NCBI GenBank assembly: GCA_938010765.1
Contig: CALLVX010000063.1
Coordinates: 1 to 40,936, forward strand
Origin: an uncultured Flavobacteriaceae bacterium
Lineage (GTDB): Bacteria; Bacteroidota; Bacteroidia; Flavobacteriales; Flavobacteriaceae
DNA: 40,936 nucleotides
Direction: 5' to 3'
Shown in pieces: positions 1 through 8,646 of this stretch. The notes beneath the pieces were generated by a model. The model searched no databases. It was not told the DNA's origin and saw nothing but the letters and a program-made list of their open reading frames with translations. Position 1 is the first letter of the stretch; every line of letters starts with the position of its first letter. Both the position numbers and the translations under genes were made by a program.

Positions 1-1764
1 CTCCTTGGTGGTGAGGTTCATTCTCAGAAAAGCGGCCAAGCGTATCTCTTTTTCGGAGATATCGGCATACAGGGTACGTAGTTTTTGATCAAAGTCGTTG
101 TGGACATCTGCGAAATAGGTTTTGAACACCTCCCAATCCTTGTCTGAAGCGTTCTCTTTTTTCAATAGCATGACGATTCTTCGGAATTCTACTTTGAACT
201 TCTCAGGGGAGTTTTTAATTTTCTCCAAATTTTCCATCAATTCCTGTATAAAGGTGTTCTTCTGCACCAAGTGCAGGGTCTGGCTGGTCAGTTCTTTCTT
301 TTTATGGGCAATCTCCTGCTTGTATGTTTCTTCTTGTTTTTCCCTTGCTATCTTATTCTTTTTCATCCGTTGTCGAAATCCAAAAAAGAGCAGTCCGGAA
401 AGCGCTATTCCTGAAATGGCGCCTCCTGCATACAGGCCCTTGGTCAATTTATCGGCTCTTGCTTTTTCATTCAGGGTTTTAATCTCCTCCTCTTGCAAGG
501 TGATGGCAGCTTCCTTTTTTTCGGTTTCGTAGATGGTTGTTAATTCTTCGATTTGCTGTGATTTTTTTTCACTGTAAATGGAATCATTAATGGAAATTAA
601 ATTGTCTTTATCACTAATGGCCAATTTATAATTCCCCAGTTTTGAATAGCCTTCAGCTCTAAATCCATAGCCGGCTTTAAGCTGTTCCTTTGCACCTATG
701 CTATCCGCCATTGCGATGGATCGGTTAAAGTACTTAATGGCTTCTTCATTGTTTTCCTTCAATAAGTTCACTTCACCTTTGTGGTTGACAACTTCTATGA
801 CTTTAATTTTTAAATTCAATTTAGTGGCGATTAACAGACTTTCATCAAATAGCCTTTCAGCTTCATCATATTGTTTTTGAGCGACCCTTACTTTACCCAA
901 TCCAGCCTTTGAAGTACATTCTATCCACTCTGCCGCTGCCTCGATCGAAAGTTCAACGGCCTTCTTGAGGTTTTCATCAGCTTTTTCTAAGTTGTTTAAA
1001 TAATAATAGTTGTTCCCAATATCATTGTACGCCTGGGCCGCCCACCAAGTTTCATTTTTCGAAAGATATATGCCCAAGGCTCGCTGATTATAGTCAATGC
1101 TCTTTTGATAGTTTTTGTTAAAAAATTCGGCATACCCCATATTGTATAAGGCATTTGCATGATAAAAGGCATTATCACCTTTTTCTAAGATTCGGAGACA
1201 ACTTAAAGCGTTTTGCAAAGCAAGTTTGTAATTTCCTTTCGCAATGTAAACCTTGCTCTTGGTTTCATGGGAAATAGCTAAACCGATAGAGTCGTTCAAT
1301 TTGTTACTAAATAAATCGATACTGCTGTCAAGAATTTTTAATGCTTTGTCATAATTTCCGTTTTCATATTCTATTATAGAGTAATTCCGGTAGGCGGTCG
1401 CCCTTAAAAAATGAGCGTCAATTTTAGTGAAGATGGCAAGAGCGTTATCAAATCGTATTCTTGTAGAATCCATCTTGTCAAGAAAGTAATAGGCCATACC
1501 AATGTGTAAATGACCTTTTCCTATCCCTTCTTGATACTCGATTCTTTTGGCTAATTCGAATTCTTTTTGCGCATATGTTAGCGCGATATCCCAATCTTTA
1601 TACATGTACTCATCAAATACTAAATTCAGTGTTTTCACCTTTAGGGTATCTTCCTGGTGATTTTCATACACCTTTAATAAGCTATCTATTTTTTCTTGAT
1701 CTTGCCCGAATAGTATTGTTATGGGAAATAGGAACAAGGCTAGAAAGTGACGTATTGATTTCAT
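1..1764 (-). CDS. TPR / transmembrane / coiled-coil / LuxR-like regulator (C-terminus cut by the window edge)
   Basis: The frame is open on the minus strand from the ATG at 1764 to base 1 (588 codons), so the C-terminus lies outside the window. It begins with a signal peptide (MKSIRHFLALFLFPITILFG). About 400 residues of TPR helices follow, then one membrane segment near residues 438-462 (around LYAGGAISGIALSGLLFFGF) and a coiled coil. The last visible residues, AFLRMNLTTKE, are the start of the degenerate LuxR-type HTH found in this Bacteroidetes family. The known layout puts TPRs in the periplasm and the HTH in the cytoplasm, which suits a one-component membrane regulator. It is divergent from the cytolysin gene, and a TGTCCAT double box lies 79 bases upstream of its start. 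Control of the cytolysin is inferred. The domain layout is clear; the ligand is unknown. Confidence 0.88.
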   Translation of the reverse strand, partial: MKSIRHFLALFLFPITILFGQDQEKIDSLLKVYENHQEDTLKVKTLNLVFDEYMYKDWDIALTYAQKEFELAKRIEYQEGIGKGHLHIGMAYYFLDKMDSTRIRFDNALAIFTKIDAHFLRATAYRNYSIIEYENGNYDKALKILDSSIDLFSNKLNDSIGLAISHETKSKVYIAKGNYKLALQNALSCLRILEKGDNAFYHANALYNMGYAEFFNKNYQKSIDYNQRALGIYLSKNETWWAAQAYNDIGNNYYYLNNLEKADENLKKAVELSIEAAAEWIECTSKAGLGKVRVAQKQYDEAERLFDESLLIATKLNLKIKVIEVVNHKGEVNLLKENNEEAIKYFNRSIAMADSIGAKEQLKAGYGFRAEGYSKLGNYKLAISDKDNLISINDSIYSEKKSQQIEELTTIYETEKKEAAITLQEEEIKTLNEKARADKLTKGLYAGGAISGIALSGLLFFGFRQRMKKNKIAREKQEETYKQEIAHKKKELTSQTLHLVQKNTFIQELMENLEKIKNSPEKFKVEFRRIVMLLKKENASDKDWEVFKTYFADVHNDFDQKLRTLYADISEKEIRLAAFLRMNLTTKE

Positions 1765-1842
1765 ATCGGTTTGGTTTGATGAAGTTAAAATACGGCAATT
1801 ATAGAACTCTTGAAAGTGTTTTGAAAAGTGTAAAAGCCCCTT

Positions 1843-1860
1843 GGTCCATACGATGTCCAT
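1843..1860. promoter_or_regulatory. Putative operator: double TGTCCAT box near the regulator gene
   Basis: GGTCCATACGATGTCCAT consists of two 7-base boxes with an 11-base period. It matches 15 of 18 bases of the second double box at 1988-2005. It lies 79 bases upstream of the regulator start at 1764. A further single TGTCCAT is at 1953-1959. The role as a protein-binding site is inferred from repetition and placement. Confidence 0.45.
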
Positions 1861-1987
1861 CCAAAAGGACTCTTTTCCAAAAGTCAAAAATCTCCATAGA
1901 CGTTAATTTTAAAGGGGTTGACAAGTATTGATTTTTTTTTATCAAAGAGCGATGTCCATGCTGTTTTAAGGGGTGTATGGGCAATGC

Positions 1988-2010
1988 TGTCCATACTTTG
2001 TCCATGGACA
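1988..2010. promoter_or_regulatory. Putative operator: double TGTCCAT box near the cytolysin gene
   Basis: TGTCCATACTTTGTCCAT (1988-2005) again has an 11-base period, and it runs into the palindrome TGTCCATGGACA (1999-2010). It ends 70 bases before the cytolysin ATG at 2075, just upstream of the candidate promoter at 2014-2045. That is a position where an activator could contact RNA polymerase. Which protein binds is not shown by the sequence. Confidence 0.5.
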
Positions 2011-2013
2011 AAA

Positions 2014-2045
2014 TTAGGTGAGCCCTTGATTTGCAGATAGTTTTG
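2014..2045 (+). promoter_or_regulatory. Candidate promoter of the cytolysin gene
   Basis: TAGTTTTG at 2038-2045 fits the Bacteroidota -7 consensus TAnnTTTG. A weak -33 match, TTAG at 2014-2017, lies 20 bases upstream. The start codon follows 30 bases after the -7 element. Confidence 0.4.
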
Positions 2046-2074
2046 ACCCGTTGAATCTTTTAAACCAAAAAATT

Positions 2075-3652
2075 ATGAAAGCAAAACAAGTAACATCCAA
2101 CCAACTGGCCAGTCTTCTAATGACAGCGCTATTAGTGATTTCCTTTAACTCCTGTAGTAAAGATGACCCGGATCCAGGGACTGATCCAGGAACCGACCCG
2201 GGTTCCCAAATAGAAAATCCCGAAGCGGAGGAAATTAACACGATCATTGCCGATCTCTCGTACAACCCGAGCGACCTTTTAAACGTGCAGGATACCGGTG
2301 GTGCACCTTCCAAAAAAACGAAAACGGATGAGCGAAATAACACAACCGGTCCCGTTCGAGGTGTCATTTCAACTTGCAAGACCGAAGACTACAATATGGA
2401 ATCGAACTTCGATGATGTTGCCATTTTACGGCCAACCAACGGTATCGTGTATCCTGGTGCGCTGGTCATTGGAAACCAGGGAATGTTAGACGGTGCACCC
2501 GATCCCTTGAATCTAGACCGTGCACCGGCCACTTTGCGATTGGATTTACCCGGAATTGGGGAACAAGGAACCATTGTAGTGCAGGACCCTTCCAAAAACT
2601 CCGATGTACAAACTGGTATCGATAATTCGCTAGAGTGGTGGAATGCCAATGCCTACCAAGATGGTTATGTAAATGCCGCCAATTCTAGTTATCAGGCGGC
2701 CACTTCTTACAGTTCCAAACAACTCAGCTTGGATGTTGGTCTAAATTTGGAATGGGCCACTGGTTCCGTTGCGTCTCAGTTCGAGTATGAAAGTACAACG
2801 GTAAAACGGGTAGCTACCATCGCTTTTAAGCAGGTATTTTATACCGTAACCATGGATACTCCAAAAACCAATGATCCCGCCAGTGTATTCGGTTCCGAAG
2901 TGACCGCGGCGCAAATCTCGGCGGCGGTTTCCTCAGAAGCACCACCCGCTTACATACAATCAGTTTCCTACGGACGCATTATCATGATGCGAATGGAATC
3001 GACCAATATCGATACCTCTATTTCTTTGGATGCCGTAATGGAATATGCGAGTGGCGCCTCGGGAACGGGGACCATAAATTCTGATTATGATGAAATCGTT
3101 AAAAACTCCAGTATTACCATCGTAACCATAGGAGGGAATGCCGAAGTAGCTTCTGAAGCGATTAACGCAGCGAACATTGAAGAAGGTCCTGGCTCTTTAA
3201 ATTATATTCTAACGGGAGAAAACGCCGTATACAGTCGTAATAACCCTGGTGTTCCCATTGCCTACACCATTCGATATCTAAAGGATAATTCTTTGGCAAA
3301 AATGGGCTATACCACCGATTATCGTGTTGAGAATTGCGGGAGTTTTAGTTTTGATCATGAAAACGCCATCGTGGAGAACAACTCTATCTATGATATTCGC
3401 TATCGGTTTATTTACAAAAAGGCAGGGACCAATAACAGTGAAAATGGTAGCTTTACTGAAGTTAGCCAAAACAAAAGGTCTATTAAAAGTGCACCAAATG
3501 GCGCTCATGATGTGGAAATCGAGTTCGAATTTCAGGATGGCTTTGTATGGAGAAGGCTAGGGGAGTTCAACGTGGGGTATTATACGTCGGAGCGCTGTTA
3601 TGAAGCAGACGGGGTATTCAAAATAACGGTAGCCACAGTAAGTTGTAATTAA
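2075..3652 (+). CDS. Thiol-activated / cholesterol-dependent cytolysin family lipoprotein
   Basis: This 525-residue protein belongs to the pore-forming cholesterol-dependent cytolysin (CDC) family. The ATG at 2075 gives a lipoprotein signal ending FNSC with Cys27 as the lipid site; a TTG eight codons upstream is less likely. The mature end reads SKDDPDPG plus a DPGT-rich linker, and acidic residues after the cysteine favour surface exposure in Bacteroidota. CDC core matches include NLDRAPATLRLDLPG, KQVFYTVTMDTPK, EAPPAYIQSVSYGR, SSITIVTIGGNA and NNPGVPIAYTIRYLKDNSLA. Domain 4 seems present, but the Trp-rich undecapeptide (ECTGLAWEWWR in classical toxins) is replaced by something like FVWRRLGEF. 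Sterol binding is therefore doubtful. The divergent regulator and TGTCCAT boxes suggest dedicated control. The target membrane is unknown. Confidence 0.88.
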   Translation: MKAKQVTSNQLASLLMTALLVISFNSCSKDDPDPGTDPGTDPGSQIENPEAEEINTIIADLSYNPSDLLNVQDTGGAPSKKTKTDERNNTTGPVRGVISTCKTEDYNMESNFDDVAILRPTNGIVYPGALVIGNQGMLDGAPDPLNLDRAPATLRLDLPGIGEQGTIVVQDPSKNSDVQTGIDNSLEWWNANAYQDGYVNAANSSYQAATSYSSKQLSLDVGLNLEWATGSVASQFEYESTTVKRVATIAFKQVFYTVTMDTPKTNDPASVFGSEVTAAQISAAVSSEAPPAYIQSVSYGRIIMMRMESTNIDTSISLDAVMEYASGASGTGTINSDYDEIVKNSSITIVTIGGNAEVASEAINAANIEEGPGSLNYILTGENAVYSRNNPGVPIAYTIRYLKDNSLAKMGYTTDYRVENCGSFSFDHENAIVENNSIYDIRYRFIYKKAGTNNSENGSFTEVSQNKRSIKSAPNGAHDVEIEFEFQDGFVWRRLGEFNVGYYTSERCYEADGVFKITVATVSCN

Positions 3653-3689
3653 AATCCAATTAGTTTTTTATAACGCAGTCGGTATCCAA

Positions 3690-3730
3690 GGTTGTAGATT
3701 CAACAACCTGATGCCGGCTGTTGTTTTTTA
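3690..3730 (+). terminator. Weak candidate terminator after the cytolysin gene
   Basis: AACAAC and GTTGTT pair across a 12-base loop and are followed by TTTTTT. It lies about 50 bases past the cytolysin stop. The stem is short, so the call is tentative. Confidence 0.35.
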
Positions 3731-3747
3731 ATAGCTCCTTTCCATTC

Positions 3748-3767
3748 ATTCCCGCGAAGGCGGGAAT
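3748..3767. repeat. Short palindrome ATTCCCGC-GAAG-GCGGGAAT
   Basis: This is a perfect 8-base stem with a GAAG loop. The same kind of ATTCCCGC...GCGGGAAT palindrome is known as a dispersed intergenic element in many bacterial genomes. It sits between the converging cytolysin and mutS2 genes. Only one copy is present in the window. Confidence 0.6.
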
Positions 3768-3937
3768 CCCCTTCAGAACCTATCAATCGAACGGATGTAT
3801 GTGAAGGCGAATTCGGAATATGCCTTAAACATTCCTTTCATAAAAGGTGGTTGCGGATTTGAATTTGTAAGCTTCGGTCCCATGTAAATCGTATACGATT
3901 AACTACAAGCAACTGGTAATCAAATATAATAAGAGCT

Positions 3938-6115
3938 CTATTTCTTCTTTTCGACCAATTCAAGCTGATCCACACTTACCTGCGTCGTAAACACCCCATA
4001 ATTTACAATCGCCTTGCCTTTTTCAAGGGTGTCGATAGTGCCAACGGCCTTGCCATCTTGCAAGCGTACGCGATCACCCAATTTAAAAACAGGAGGAGGT
4101 TTGTTTTGTTCCTTGAGCACGGCTTTCTTCTTTTCGACCTTTCTTTTCTCTCGAATGACCTTGACTTCTTTTTGTACTTCTTGGGTTACTTGCTCCTTTT
4201 TAACCCGATCGGCTTTGGCCTGATTCGCAGTTTTCTTTTTCCGTTTGCTGTTTTCCGTTTCTACGATCCGTAGCAACTCGGAAACCAAGAGGCGTTTCTT
4301 TTTATCCTGAAAATACTTGTCTGCCGCCTTGTTTACCTTATTCCCGAGAAGGATCATGCGTTGGTCATGATTATAGAGCTCCTGATAGTTTTCGAGCTTC
4401 GATTTGATCTTGGCGTTCAATTTCTCTAGTTTGGCCGCTTCTTCTCGAGCTTTAGATTCTTCTTCTTGCAGTCTAGAGCCCGTTTGAGCCATTTTACTGC
4501 GTTCTTTTTGCAATTTGGCTATCGTGGCGTCAAAACGTACTTTGCCGCGCTCTATCTTCTTCTTAGCCTTGTTTATGAGAGAGTAGGGGATGCCATTCTT
4601 CTGCGCCACTTCGAAGGTAAAAGAACTGCCCGCTTCGCCCAGCACCAATTGAAAGGTGGGTTCGAGGGTTTTTCCATTGAACAACATATTCGCGTTGGTC
4701 GTGTGGGGCAACTCATCTGCCAAGGCCTTTAAATTGGCGTAGTGGGTAGTAATGACGCCAAAAGCCCCGCGTTCATAGAACACCTCCAAAAAGGCTTCAG
4801 CCAAAGCCCCGCCCAGTTCCGGGTCGCTCCCGGTCCCGAATTCATCGATCAAGAACAGGGTATCGGCATTGCACTTCTTTAAAAAACGGGTCATGTTCTT
4901 CAACCGGTAACTGTACGTACTTAGATGATTTTCAATTGATTGGTTGTCTCCAATATCTGTGAGAATCTGGTCGAAAAGACAAACAGAGCTTCGCTCATGT
5001 ACCGGTATCAACAAGCCGCTTTGCAGCATCACCTGCAGCAAACCAATGGTCTTCAAGGTAATGCTCTTACCGCCCGCATTGGGTCCGGAAATGACGATGA
5101 TTCGATTATCGGGCTTTAATTCGATGGTCTGGGGATAGGTCTTTTCATCCCGAAGGCGATTGCTTAAAAATAATAACGGGTGGAACGCATCTCGCAAGAA
5201 CAGTTGTCGCTCGTTATTTATTTTGGGCATCAAAGCGTTCATTTCCGAGGCGTACTTGGCTTTCGCTGCCGTAACGTCCATTTTGGTCAAAAACAGCTGG
5301 TATTCGCTTAATAACGGTGTGTAGGGGCGTATGTATGCGGTAAGTTGATTCAATATACGTTGTATTTCCTCCTGCTCGTCGAACTCTAAGTTATTGAGTT
5401 CCCGGCTGTATTTTAAGGCGGCCTCGGGTTCTATATAGACAATGCTCCCCGTTTTGGAAGAACCCATTACCGTGCCCTTTACTTTGCGGCGATACATTGC
5501 CTTTACCGCCAAAACACGCCGATTTTCCACCACCGATTCCCGAATATCGTCTAAATAGTCAGACCCGTGGTACAGGTTTAAGGCCGATGCGAAACTCTGT
5601 CCGATCTTACCGCGCACCTGATTTATTTGGCGGCGGATATCGAAAAGTGCATCGGAGGCACGATCTTTTACCTCCCCGAAACGGTCGATGACCGCATCGA
5701 TCTCTGCTGGTATCGCTTTGTTTGCCTCCACAATTTCGGAAGCTGCAAAGAGCAAGGGATAGTATTCCTTGAACTTTTTAAAGAACTTTTTATGGGTGCC
5801 AACGGTCGTGCAAATAGCGCTCAAGCGTCTAAATCCCGATACTTCCAAGGTGGTATTCTCAATCCTAAGCAGTTGAATTTCGCCGTTAATGGTGTCAAAA
5901 CCGTGGTTCGGAATGCGGTTTTCACTAATGAGGGATGAAACAAACTCCGACGTTTGTCCCAAGGCTTCAAGAATCGCTTCTTGATCCGGCAGTGGTGTTA
6001 TCGCCAGCGCGGCCTCCTTACCAAGTTCCGTATTACAACGGCCCGAAAGCTGCTGTAAAACGGTCGGAAATTCTAAATCCTGTAGGGTTTTCTGTTGAAT
6101 GGAACGCATCGTCAT
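3938..6115 (-). CDS. mutS2: MutS2-type DNA-binding ATPase lacking the Smr domain
   Basis: This 725-residue MutS-family ATPase has Walker A GPNAGGKS at residues 344-351, a Walker B/signature region LFLIDEFGTGSDPELGG and the switch histidine in ITTHYANLK. A long charged coiled coil follows. The end is a KOW-like segment (KLGDRVRLQDGKAVGTI...), after which the protein stops. Classical MutS2 (about 780 residues) carries a C-terminal Smr nuclease domain, which is absent here. MutS2 proteins act on recombination intermediates or stalled ribosomes, not on classical mismatch repair. Which role applies here cannot be told. The start could be the ATG at 6115 or the one at 6109. A TACCTTTG element (6129-6136, minus strand) lies just upstream. 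The glycosylase gene ung is nearby but on the other strand. Confidence 0.92.
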   Translation of the reverse strand: MTMRSIQQKTLQDLEFPTVLQQLSGRCNTELGKEAALAITPLPDQEAILEALGQTSEFVSSLISENRIPNHGFDTINGEIQLLRIENTTLEVSGFRRLSAICTTVGTHKKFFKKFKEYYPLLFAASEIVEANKAIPAEIDAVIDRFGEVKDRASDALFDIRRQINQVRGKIGQSFASALNLYHGSDYLDDIRESVVENRRVLAVKAMYRRKVKGTVMGSSKTGSIVYIEPEAALKYSRELNNLEFDEQEEIQRILNQLTAYIRPYTPLLSEYQLFLTKMDVTAAKAKYASEMNALMPKINNERQLFLRDAFHPLLFLSNRLRDEKTYPQTIELKPDNRIIVISGPNAGGKSITLKTIGLLQVMLQSGLLIPVHERSSVCLFDQILTDIGDNQSIENHLSTYSYRLKNMTRFLKKCNADTLFLIDEFGTGSDPELGGALAEAFLEVFYERGAFGVITTHYANLKALADELPHTTNANMLFNGKTLEPTFQLVLGEAGSSFTFEVAQKNGIPYSLINKAKKKIERGKVRFDATIAKLQKERSKMAQTGSRLQEEESKAREEAAKLEKLNAKIKSKLENYQELYNHDQRMILLGNKVNKAADKYFQDKKKRLLVSELLRIVETENSKRKKKTANQAKADRVKKEQVTQEVQKEVKVIREKRKVEKKKAVLKEQNKPPPVFKLGDRVRLQDGKAVGTIDTLEKGKAIVNYGVFTTQVSVDQLELVEKKK

Positions 6116-6128
6116 CTAAAATCGATGG

Positions 6129-6136
6129 CAAAGGTA
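6129..6136 (-). promoter_or_regulatory. Candidate -7 promoter element of mutS2
   Basis: On the minus strand this reads TACCTTTG, an exact match to TAnnTTTG, 14 bases before the first possible ATG. No clear TTTG is seen at -33, so the promoter is only partly supported. Confidence 0.35.
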
Positions 6137-6168
6137 TGGATTAGGGGCGATATGAGAACCATGGGTGT

Positions 6169-7299
6169 TTACCGAAAACGTGCTATCCAATGGGTTACTT
6201 CATTCCAGGCGGGGCGTGCCTGCCCGTTACCCTGGTCTAACAAGCCAATTGTAGCCAGGGATTCGGTAAATGCGTCCAACAAGCCAGGAGGGAAGCTTTC
6301 GGTATCGAAAGAGGCCGTATAGAGGGCGAGCGTTTCTGGGGACCAATCGACCAATTGAAATGCGAAGGCCGCCCCTAATTGCCTTTCTGCCTGCATCTGC
6401 TCAAAAAATGTTTGATAAAAAAGGCGTTTTATTTCCTCCGATGAGTCGAGCCCAATATGCATGCCTAGTTCCTGTATGATGTGTTTTTTAGTACTCGAAA
6501 GACCCAATACCGCTTGTAGGGAACTGCGTATTTCTTCGACCGATTTAGAGGCGTAAGTTAGATTTTCGACATCCAAAAAGGAACCGTAAAAATTCCAACA
6601 AGCAATGTCGCACTCTGCCAAAACAGCGACTATTTCGTCTTCATGGGATGCCAAGTTGCCTTCGGCAAAGGTCACTGTTACTGCCATTTTAGGGGCAATC
6701 GTATGTACATGATCTCGAATAGCGCCTGTAAATGACTTTATATCCCCTGGCAGGGTAGGGATTTCTCCAAATGAATTATCCGGTTCATTGGAAATGGAAA
6801 TGGCCCATCCGCCATTTTCAACCAGAAGGGGAACCACCCAATCCAGTAAACTTTTAAAGCGACTTATAACCCGTTCATCATTAAAGCGTACCCCTTCTAA
6901 ATCGGCAGGTACGGTCGGGCCGTCACTGTCATAGGCAGATACCAATAAAAATGGCTGCAAACCCTGTCCGTTGAAATCTTCTAACAGACCTTGTAATCCA
7001 ATTTGATCATAATTGCCGGGGGCCGTTTCCAGTTCTGACCAGTCAAGCTGTAATCGGCCCACAGTCATCCCGGAACGCTTGGCCTCGGCCCATCTAACAT
7101 CCATAGAATCGCGGGTCGCTGATGGATTCGAAACATTAAACCCCTCGATCATCCCGACCCGATTGGTGCCGGTGAGCAACAACAAGTCTCCCGCTTGCGA
7201 TTCGGGGGGTTGCTCTTCCGTCTGAGGCGTATCATCTGTTTGACAAGCACTTAAACATAGGGCGAATACCAAAAATATCGTCTTACTACAAATTCGCAT
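6169..7299 (-). CDS. Lipoprotein with a glycoside-hydrolase-like (clan GH-A type) barrel
   Basis: The ATG at 7299 gives a clean lipoprotein signal (MRICSKTIFLVFALCLSAC) followed by acidic residues (QTDDTPQTEEQ). An upstream ATG at 7329 would only add ten residues before it. The 376-residue product has features of TIM-barrel glycosidases: GRLQLDWSELETAPGNYD near the first strands, ISNEPDNS, which resembles the acid/base NEP motif of clan GH-A, and HIIQELGMHIG, where the Glu could be the nucleophile. Substrate and exact GH family cannot be assigned. The function is likely glycan cleavage at the cell surface. It is on the same strand as mutS2, 54 bases upstream of it, but is probably unrelated to it in function. 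Confidence 0.6.
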   Translation of the reverse strand: MRICSKTIFLVFALCLSACQTDDTPQTEEQPPESQAGDLLLLTGTNRVGMIEGFNVSNPSATRDSMDVRWAEAKRSGMTVGRLQLDWSELETAPGNYDQIGLQGLLEDFNGQGLQPFLLVSAYDSDGPTVPADLEGVRFNDERVISRFKSLLDWVVPLLVENGGWAISISNEPDNSFGEIPTLPGDIKSFTGAIRDHVHTIAPKMAVTVTFAEGNLASHEDEIVAVLAECDIACWNFYGSFLDVENLTYASKSVEEIRSSLQAVLGLSSTKKHIIQELGMHIGLDSSEEIKRLFYQTFFEQMQAERQLGAAFAFQLVDWSPETLALYTASFDTESFPPGLLDAFTESLATIGLLDQGNGQARPAWNEVTHWIARFR

Positions 7300-7479
7300 G
7301 CTACTGATTTTTAAGTATGTATAGTACAATTAGAGCGTTGCGATTTATGATTTATTGTTTTTCCGAAAAAAGGAACTTCAAAAAATGTATTTTTTTAGGC
7401 GTAACCGCTATTTTTACCACTATTGAAGTGGTTTAGATCTTTTACGTTTAAGTCACTACATTGAATCAACAGTGATTTT

Positions 7480-8145
7480 ATGAAGATACAAATACACGAC
7501 AGTTGGCGGCAACCGCTTTTGAAAGAGTTCAACACCCCTTATTTTGATTCCCTGATTAGGTTTGTAAAGCAAGAGTATGCAGCGCATGCCTGCTATCCAC
7601 CGGGAAAGGACATTTTCGCGGCTTTTGACCGCTGTACTTTTGAAAATGTGAAAGTGGTCATTATTGGTCAAGACCCCTATCATGGACCGAGGCAAGCCAA
7701 CGGACTATGTTTTTCAGTTTCGGACGGTATTCCGCATCCACCTTCTTTAATCAATATTTTCAAAGAAATTGAAACCGATCTGGGGAAGCCCTATCCGCAA
7801 AGTGGAAACCTTGAGCGCTGGGCAGATCAAGGGGTATTATTACTGAATGCGACCCTAACCGTACGTGCACATATGGCGGGAAGCCATCAAAAACAGGGGT
7901 GGGAGCTATTTACAGATGCTGTGATACGAACCTTGTCTAATGAACGTGAAGGACTAATTTTCTTATTGTGGGGTGGTTTCGCAAAGAAAAAATCGAAGCT
8001 TATCGATGCCAGTAAACATCAAATTCTTCAAACGGGACACCCATCCCCATTAAGCGCAAATCGCGGATATTGGTTCGGAAACAAACATTTTAGTAAGGCA
8101 AATGAAATTCTCAAAAAACAGCGGAAGAATATAATAGATTGGTGA
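7480..8145 (+). CDS. ung: Uracil-DNA glycosylase, family 1
   Basis: This enzyme removes uracil from DNA as the first step of base excision repair. The 221-residue protein carries the water-activating motif GQDPYHGP (Asp65) and the uracil-pocket and substrate-reading segment ANGLCFSV. It also has the minor-groove loop GHPSPLSANRG with the conserved His near residue 188, and the trailing KHFSKANEIL. Length and motif spacing match Escherichia coli Ung. The ATG at 7480 is preceded by an AT-rich region with no close upstream start. It is transcribed alone; the next gene follows after 55 bases. Confidence 0.97.
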   Translation: MKIQIHDSWRQPLLKEFNTPYFDSLIRFVKQEYAAHACYPPGKDIFAAFDRCTFENVKVVIIGQDPYHGPRQANGLCFSVSDGIPHPPSLINIFKEIETDLGKPYPQSGNLERWADQGVLLLNATLTVRAHMAGSHQKQGWELFTDAVIRTLSNEREGLIFLLWGGFAKKKSKLIDASKHQILQTGHPSPLSANRGYWFGNKHFSKANEILKKQRKNIIDW

Positions 8146-8200
8146 TAGAAGGTGCTTTTTGTCAGTTTTATCCTAATAATCTAAGAAAAGTATTACTTTA

Positions 8201-8635
8201 GTGGGAGTATTCACTGCTAAACCAAATTATTTGAACACTACCAAACCTAAACTAAGATCGATTCTCCTAGTAGATGACGACCACTCTAACAATTTCATAA
8301 ATAAGATTTTTATCGGTCAGTTGAATATGCAATTGAAGGTAAGCATCGCCTTGAATGGTTTGGAGGCACTGAACTATTTACGTGATTCCTTTGAGGGACC
8401 TTGTTTGATTATTCTGGATATTTTTATGCCTATCATGGATGGATGGGAGTTTTTGGAAGATTACCATAAAACCATCCCAAAGGAAATAAAAGATCAGGTT
8501 GTTATTGTAATGATTACCATGAGTAGTGATCAAAACAACGTCGTATTAGCACGTAAAAACCCTTATGTGGCCCAGTATTTACAGAAGCCCCTTTCGGATT
8601 TAAAGTTCAAGAAATTGATAAAGAAATACTTCTAG
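8201..8635 (+). CDS. Stand-alone response regulator receiver domain
   Basis: This single receiver-domain protein has the acidic pocket LVDDD, the phospho-acceptor Asp73 in ILDIFMP, Thr106 in VIVMITMSSD and Lys129 in YLQKP. No output domain follows, so it would act by protein contact or phosphotransfer, as CheY-like regulators do. No histidine kinase is encoded nearby. The start is uncertain: the frame has a GTG at 8201 and a TTG at 8231, and the shorter form would still keep the whole receiver fold. It converges with the solute-binding-like gene, with 11 bases between their ends. Confidence 0.88.
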   Translation: MGVFTAKPNYLNTTKPKLRSILLVDDDHSNNFINKIFIGQLNMQLKVSIALNGLEALNYLRDSFEGPCLIILDIFMPIMDGWEFLEDYHKTIPKEIKDQVVIVMITMSSDQNNVVLARKNPYVAQYLQKPLSDLKFKKLIKKYF

Positions 8636-8646
8636 GGAATTCGGCT

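Noticed and set aside
122..1178. Several plus-strand frames of 60-136 residues and one short minus-strand frame inside the regulator gene
   Set aside because: The minus-strand frame 1764-1 is open for 588 codons and encodes a canonical TPR/TM/HTH protein, so these are shadows.
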